Made by a program: the position numbers and the translations under genes
Notes under the pieces: model-generated
The model's input: only the letters and a program-made list of their open reading frames with translations
Databases searched by the model: none
What the model was told of the DNA's origin: nothing
Source: Calditrichota bacterium
Lineage (GTDB): Bacteria; Zixibacteria; MSB-5A5; GN15; FEB-12
DNA: 18,336 bases
Direction: 5' to 3'
Assembly: GCA_008501655.1 (NCBI GenBank)
Contig: QQUK01000008.1
Span: 1-18,336 of the forward strand
In this document: positions 15,150 to 18,336 of the stretch, in pieces
Position numbering within the stretch: the first letter of the stretch is position 1
Layout of the letters: each line of letters opens with the position of its first letter

Positions 15150-16009
15150 GCAGTTTGACCTTTACACCAATCTTCTATAGTCATTTTGTTAGCTCCCAGC
15201 AGAGCATCTGTTTCCGCACTATCTACTGTTTCCGGGTTATTCGAAAAATATTCAAAAAATGGAATAACGGTTTTCAACTTTTCCATTCCAGGCATATGCG
15301 AAATCATGTTAGCCATTGTAAAGGAAAGTTTCTCAGGCTTTAATGCAGGATGACATATTGCACAGTAGCGGGCTAATGCTTCCATCATCGTCATTTTTTC
15401 CGGTCCCAGATTGTACAAACATTTATTGGCTGAATCTTCATTCTTGTATGCATGAGAAACCTGTTTTGCATAGTCCGACGCACTCAGCCAGCTGTATCCA
15501 TGCGGTTGGTCACCAAGGACGATAGCTTTTCCCTGTTGAATAAAACTTGGGAGGGTTTCATAAAACCAGCCGGCTCTGAATATAGAATACGGTACTCCCG
15601 ATTCAATTATTCTGTTTTCTGCTTCTACCTTGGCATCGAGATAAATGATACCTCGTTTTTCACCTTTGGAAGATGCCCCACTGATATATCCAATACGTTT
15701 AACACCAAGTTCTTTGGCTGCCAAAGAAGCATTCTGACATCCGCCTATCTCTATTTTTTCATACAACTCAGGCGTCATCTTAGCATTCAAATTCAAATGT
15801 ACCATTGAATGACCTTCAATAGCTTTTTTTAATGAGTCTTGATTGGTAACGTCACCTTCGATCAGATTGACCTGATCCGGCAGTTTTTCCTTAGCTTTAT
15901 CGTTATTTGTGGTCAGAACTGAGACATCAAAACCATCGGTTAATAGCTGTTTTACAACCGGTAAACCGAGCATTCCGGTACCGCCGACTACTAATATTTT
16001 TTCAGACAT
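15146..16009 (-). CDS. NmrA-like / atypical short-chain dehydrogenase NAD(P)-binding protein
   Basis: A 287-residue Rossmann-fold protein. Residues 3-16 hold the dinucleotide motif (KILVVGGTGMLGLP), followed by TTNNDKAKEKL and EGDVTNQDSLKKAI, the usual second and third strand-turns. YLDAK (Tyr123, Lys127) matches the YxxxK pair of the extended/atypical SDR group. The pattern GVPYSIFRAGWFYETLPSF (139-157) is typical of NmrA/NAD(P)H-binding proteins. The substrate is unknown. The start at 16009 is chosen because GGAG (16021-16018) is eight bases upstream and because the more distal in-frame ATG at 16045 lies inside a TATAAT box. It is the first gene of a minus-strand run with the barrel protein. 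Confidence 0.85.
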   Translation of the reverse strand: MSEKILVVGGTGMLGLPVVKQLLTDGFDVSVLTTNNDKAKEKLPDQVNLIEGDVTNQDSLKKAIEGHSMVHLNLNAKMTPELYEKIEIGGCQNASLAAKELGVKRIGYISGASSKGEKRGIIYLDAKVEAENRIIESGVPYSIFRAGWFYETLPSFIQQGKAIVLGDQPHGYSWLSASDYAKQVSHAYKNEDSANKCLYNLGPEKMTMMEALARYCAICHPALKPEKLSFTMANMISHMPGMEKLKTVIPFFEYFSNNPETVDSAETDALLGANKMTIEDWCKGQTA

Positions 16010-16043
16010 ATTCATTTCTCCATTATTGACGAATTTAGAATGC

Positions 16044-16049
16044 ATTATA
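16044..16049 (-). promoter_or_regulatory. Predicted -10 box for the NmrA-like gene
   Basis: TATAAT on the minus strand (16049-16044), with only a weak -35 (TGTTTA, 16072-16067) at 17 bases. It predicts a leader of about 28 bases including the GGAG site. The 140 bases between this and the next promoter hold nothing I can assign. Confidence 0.4.
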
Positions 16050-16189
16050 ACTAATTTACTTGTATATAAACAGTTAAAGATGTGGATAACTATAACAAAT
16101 TCTTATTCCTTCAAATATATTTTTCAATTTTTCAAAGCATTGCCTGCCAGCGACTTACGAAATGCCCTAAAATACTGCCATTTAAGTAG

Positions 16190-16218
16190 TTGATAAAAAT
16201 CTTTTTTTATTATATTAT
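16190..16218 (+). promoter_or_regulatory. Predicted promoter of the HIT gene (leaderless transcript)
   Basis: TTGATA (16190-16195), 17-base spacer, TATTAT (16213-16218). The ATG at 16227 begins only nine bases after the -10 box, and no ribosome-binding site precedes it. Confidence 0.45.
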
Positions 16219-16226
16219 GGACATCT

Positions 16227-16721
16227 ATGGCTGAGAATATGATATGGGCTCCGTGGAGAGCGAAATTTGTGCTTGGAAAAAAAGAAAAAGGATGTGTTTT
16301 TTGCAAGCGGATTAAGATGAAAGATTCCATAAAAAATCTCATTGTTTACCGCGGTGAAAAGAATATAGTCATTTTAAACAAGTTCCCATACAACTCTGGT
16401 CATACTCTCATCGTTCCGATACGTCATACCGGTCAGATTGAAAAACTTAAAACTGAAGAATCTATTGAATTTTTTGAACTGACCAAACTTTCGGTATCGA
16501 TTATTAAAAAAGTTCTCAAACCACATTCGATGAATCTCGGGATGAACCTTGGTCGTTCATCAGGTGCCGGTATTCCCGGTCATTTACATATGCATATCGT
16601 CCCCCGCTGGAATGGTGATACAAACTTTATGCCGGTAATAGGTAAAACCGATGTTATCTCAGTTCCGCTTGAACCGATTTATAAATCTTTAAAAAAAGAA
16701 TTCGACAAGTATGGCGCCTAA
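16227..16721 (+). CDS. HIT-family nucleotide hydrolase/phosphorylase
   Basis: A 164-residue histidine-triad protein of the branch that starts with (I/L)WAPWR, related to diadenosine tetraphosphate phosphorylases and hydrolases; these cleave dinucleoside polyphosphates or nucleotide esters in the cytoplasm through a nucleotidyl-histidine intermediate. The triad is GHLHMHIVPRW with His119, His121 (expected nucleophile) and His123. GCVFC (Cys23, Cys26) is half of the usual structural zinc site. NKFPYNSGHTLIVPIRH (51-67) is the conserved nucleotide-binding stretch. The exact substrate cannot be told from sequence. It overlaps the next gene by 11 bases, so the two are likely co-translated. Confidence 0.9.
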   Translation: MAENMIWAPWRAKFVLGKKEKGCVFCKRIKMKDSIKNLIVYRGEKNIVILNKFPYNSGHTLIVPIRHTGQIEKLKTEESIEFFELTKLSVSIIKKVLKPHSMNLGMNLGRSSGAGIPGHLHMHIVPRWNGDTNFMPVIGKTDVISVPLEPIYKSLKKEFDKYGA

Positions 16722-18333
16722 GAAAAAAAGAATACCGACAAAGTCTGAGCTAATTCAACTGCAGAAGCTGTACAAAACCGATGAAAAAATCGGTGAACGG
16801 CTTGGCGGGGTTCCGGCTTACTTAGTTGCATACTGGCGGCGTAAAAAAAATGTACCGAAACATTCTCAACCGAAATTTTCAGAAAAAGAGATCCTGACTC
16901 TCTGGGAACGGTTTGGTGATGATGACAAATGCGGTATGGAATTAGGAATTTCCAAAGCTGCTTTTTATAATTGGCGGCGGCGGTACAATATCAAAAGTAA
17001 ACCGGCATTCTTAAAACTCGAACAGCTGGAACTTAATTTCCCCGGTCTGAAACTCAACTCCGGTTCAATCTCCCTGTACAACAAACAAACAGTTGCTCAA
17101 AAAATCTTCGCTGAAAAAGTTGACGGTGAGGATATCGAAGTCGGACAGGAATATGAAGTTGAACCTGATATGGTCATCTCAAACGGTGATTTAAGTTCCC
17201 TCTATCAGGCGTTTGAAAAACTTGACACTGACCTTGTCTGGAACCCGAATAAGATATGTATCTCTTTATCCGATTCGAAAAACATCATCAATAAAGACCC
17301 CGAGACAAAAAAACTTCTCCGTGATTTTGTTAAACGGCAGGGTATAAAAAATATTTATGAATCTTCAGCCGGAAGCTGTCATCAGGTCGCTTTGGAAAAA
17401 GGACATATTCTTCCCGGACAGGTTGTTATCGGTGTTGATGATTACGTATCCGCATTCGGTTCACTTTCGGTGTTTGCTTCTAAAAAAGATACTCATCATC
17501 TTGCCAACGTCTGGTCGGAAGGAAAAACAATAATTAAAATCCCTTCTACTATTCGTGTTGAAATAAGCGGTCGCCGGTCCAGAGGAGTTTATGGTAAGGA
17601 TATTGCCCTTTCTGTGTTACAACAACTGGCATCGCAGGATATAAACGGTAAAGCTGTTGAATTTTACGGAAATGTAATCTCGCAAATGTCGATTTCTGAG
17701 CGGTACGTCCTCTGTAATCTGACCCGTGACCTCGGTGCTGAAACAGCAATCTGCCCATTCGATTCGGTCACCCGTCGATATCTTACCGGGCGGACATTAA
17801 CCGGAATCAATCCGGTAATTGCTGACAAAAACGCTGAGTATGATGAGGTCTTTCAGATAAATATTGACCAGCTTCCGCCGCTTGCTGGAAACTATTCAAA
17901 TTCTTCCATCAAACCGACGGCAGAATTCGAAGGGATCCCTCTCAATGTCATTATAATGGGAACATCAAACAACGGCCGGTTTAATGACCTGCGCGCTGCA
18001 GCTGAGATCCTTAAAGGGCGTAAAGTTGCCAGTGACTTAAAATTCTATGTCGTTCCGAGTACCCGTACTGTCTATATCGAAGCTCTAAAAAAAGGCTTGA
18101 TTCGCGTCCTGGTTGAAGCGGGTGCGATTATTTTATTCCCGGGTGAACATTCTTTGTTTGACCCGACAATCCCTCTGCTTGCTGATGGTGAACGAGCGCT
18201 GGTAACAGCAAACAAATCTCTGTTTGGTTCACTTGATGCATCAAAGAATGAAATCTTTACCGCTTCTCCTGCGACTACGGCAGCATCAGCGATTAATGGT
18301 TCTCTCACCGACCCGGTTCGGTATTTAAAGTAA
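16711..18333 (+). CDS. Aconitase-fold (LeuC/homoaconitase large subunit-like) protein with tandem HTH repeats, Fe-S ligands lost
   Basis: 540 residues. Residues 9-48 and 56-96 are two similar helix-turn-helix-like repeats, each ending in a W-R-R helix (YWRRKKNVPK and NWRRRYNIKSK). From about residue 120 the protein aligns along its length with the large subunit of isopropylmalate isomerase/homoaconitase: VEPDMVISNGD, SCHQVALEKGHILPG, KDIALSVL, NGRFNDLRAAAEILKG and ASPATTAASAINGSLTDPVRYL. All three cluster-binding cysteines are replaced: GSCTNGR is GTSNNGR (Ser419), and P-x-CGPC is PGEHSL (Glu479, Leu482). The active-site segment GADSHT is GVDDYV, losing the Ser-His. It therefore cannot bind a normal 4Fe-4S cluster. 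The likely role is regulatory or DNA-binding (inference). It overlaps the HIT gene; no small (LeuD-like) subunit is seen before the window ends. Confidence 0.85.
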   Translation: MAPKKKRIPTKSELIQLQKLYKTDEKIGERLGGVPAYLVAYWRRKKNVPKHSQPKFSEKEILTLWERFGDDDKCGMELGISKAAFYNWRRRYNIKSKPAFLKLEQLELNFPGLKLNSGSISLYNKQTVAQKIFAEKVDGEDIEVGQEYEVEPDMVISNGDLSSLYQAFEKLDTDLVWNPNKICISLSDSKNIINKDPETKKLLRDFVKRQGIKNIYESSAGSCHQVALEKGHILPGQVVIGVDDYVSAFGSLSVFASKKDTHHLANVWSEGKTIIKIPSTIRVEISGRRSRGVYGKDIALSVLQQLASQDINGKAVEFYGNVISQMSISERYVLCNLTRDLGAETAICPFDSVTRRYLTGRTLTGINPVIADKNAEYDEVFQINIDQLPPLAGNYSNSSIKPTAEFEGIPLNVIIMGTSNNGRFNDLRAAAEILKGRKVASDLKFYVVPSTRTVYIEALKKGLIRVLVEAGAIILFPGEHSLFDPTIPLLADGERALVTANKSLFGSLDASKNEIFTASPATTAASAINGSLTDPVRYLK

Positions 18334-18336
18334 TCT

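Noticed and set aside
16010..16045. Longer N terminus for the NmrA-like protein starting at ATG 16045
   Set aside because: That ATG is part of a TATAAT box, and the Rossmann motif starts properly from the GGAG-preceded ATG at 16009.
16217..16234. ATG at 16217 as start of the HIT gene
   Set aside because: It is out of frame and stops after five codons (ATG GAC ATC TAT GGC TGA).

Overview
The window looks like a piece of chromosome from an uncultured Gram-negative bacterium of the FCB superphylum, most likely close to candidate phylum Zixibacteria. This is inference from protein style. Several secreted proteins end in the NYPNPF... C-terminal domain typical of type IX secretion cargo. Others carry dockerin-like repeats of the DIADLVYIVDYMF...GGPPP kind, which I associate with Zixibacteria. 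An LpxH-type enzyme and a small outer-membrane barrel fit a Gram-negative envelope. GC content is moderate and there are no phage or insertion-sequence genes.

Layout. (1) 1-309 is the 3' end of an endonuclease III gene. (2) 477-7508 is a run of five secreted or lipoprotein genes on the + strand, built from shared modules: a tryptophan-rich N-terminal domain, Ig-like domains, a cohesin-like domain with an invariant WEYFTYR motif, a dockerin-like double EF-hand and a type IX sorting domain. A terminator and a new promoter separate the first gene from the other four; the last three overlap end to end. (3) 7703-9943 is purL, with its own promoter and two repeat hairpins in its leader. (4) A cluster of palindromes precedes 10112-11839, an LpxH-like phosphatase followed by a YcxB-like membrane protein, a small membrane protein and a Mop-type oxyanion-binding protein. 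(5) 11840-12120 is a gap full of hairpins, followed by a VOC-family protein. (6) 12546-16009 is a minus-strand block: an NmrA-like reductase, an outer-membrane barrel, an orphan DNA methyltransferase, a 36-codon leader ORF, an attenuator-like hairpin, a 50-codon ORF and marC. (7) 16227-18333 is a HIT-family hydrolase, probably leaderless, overlapping a long aconitase-fold protein that runs to the window edge.

Two things stand out. The last gene is a full-length LeuC/homoaconitase-type protein that has lost all three Fe-S cysteines and the active-site His, and carries two tandem helix-turn-helix repeats at its N terminus. It looks like an enzyme fold turned into a DNA-binding regulator. Upstream of marC, a promoter, a 36-residue leader ORF, a mutually exclusive antiterminator/terminator pair and a strong terminator together have the layout of a ribosome-controlled transcription attenuator. 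No homology search or folding program was run; domain assignments come from recognised motifs and hand alignment.
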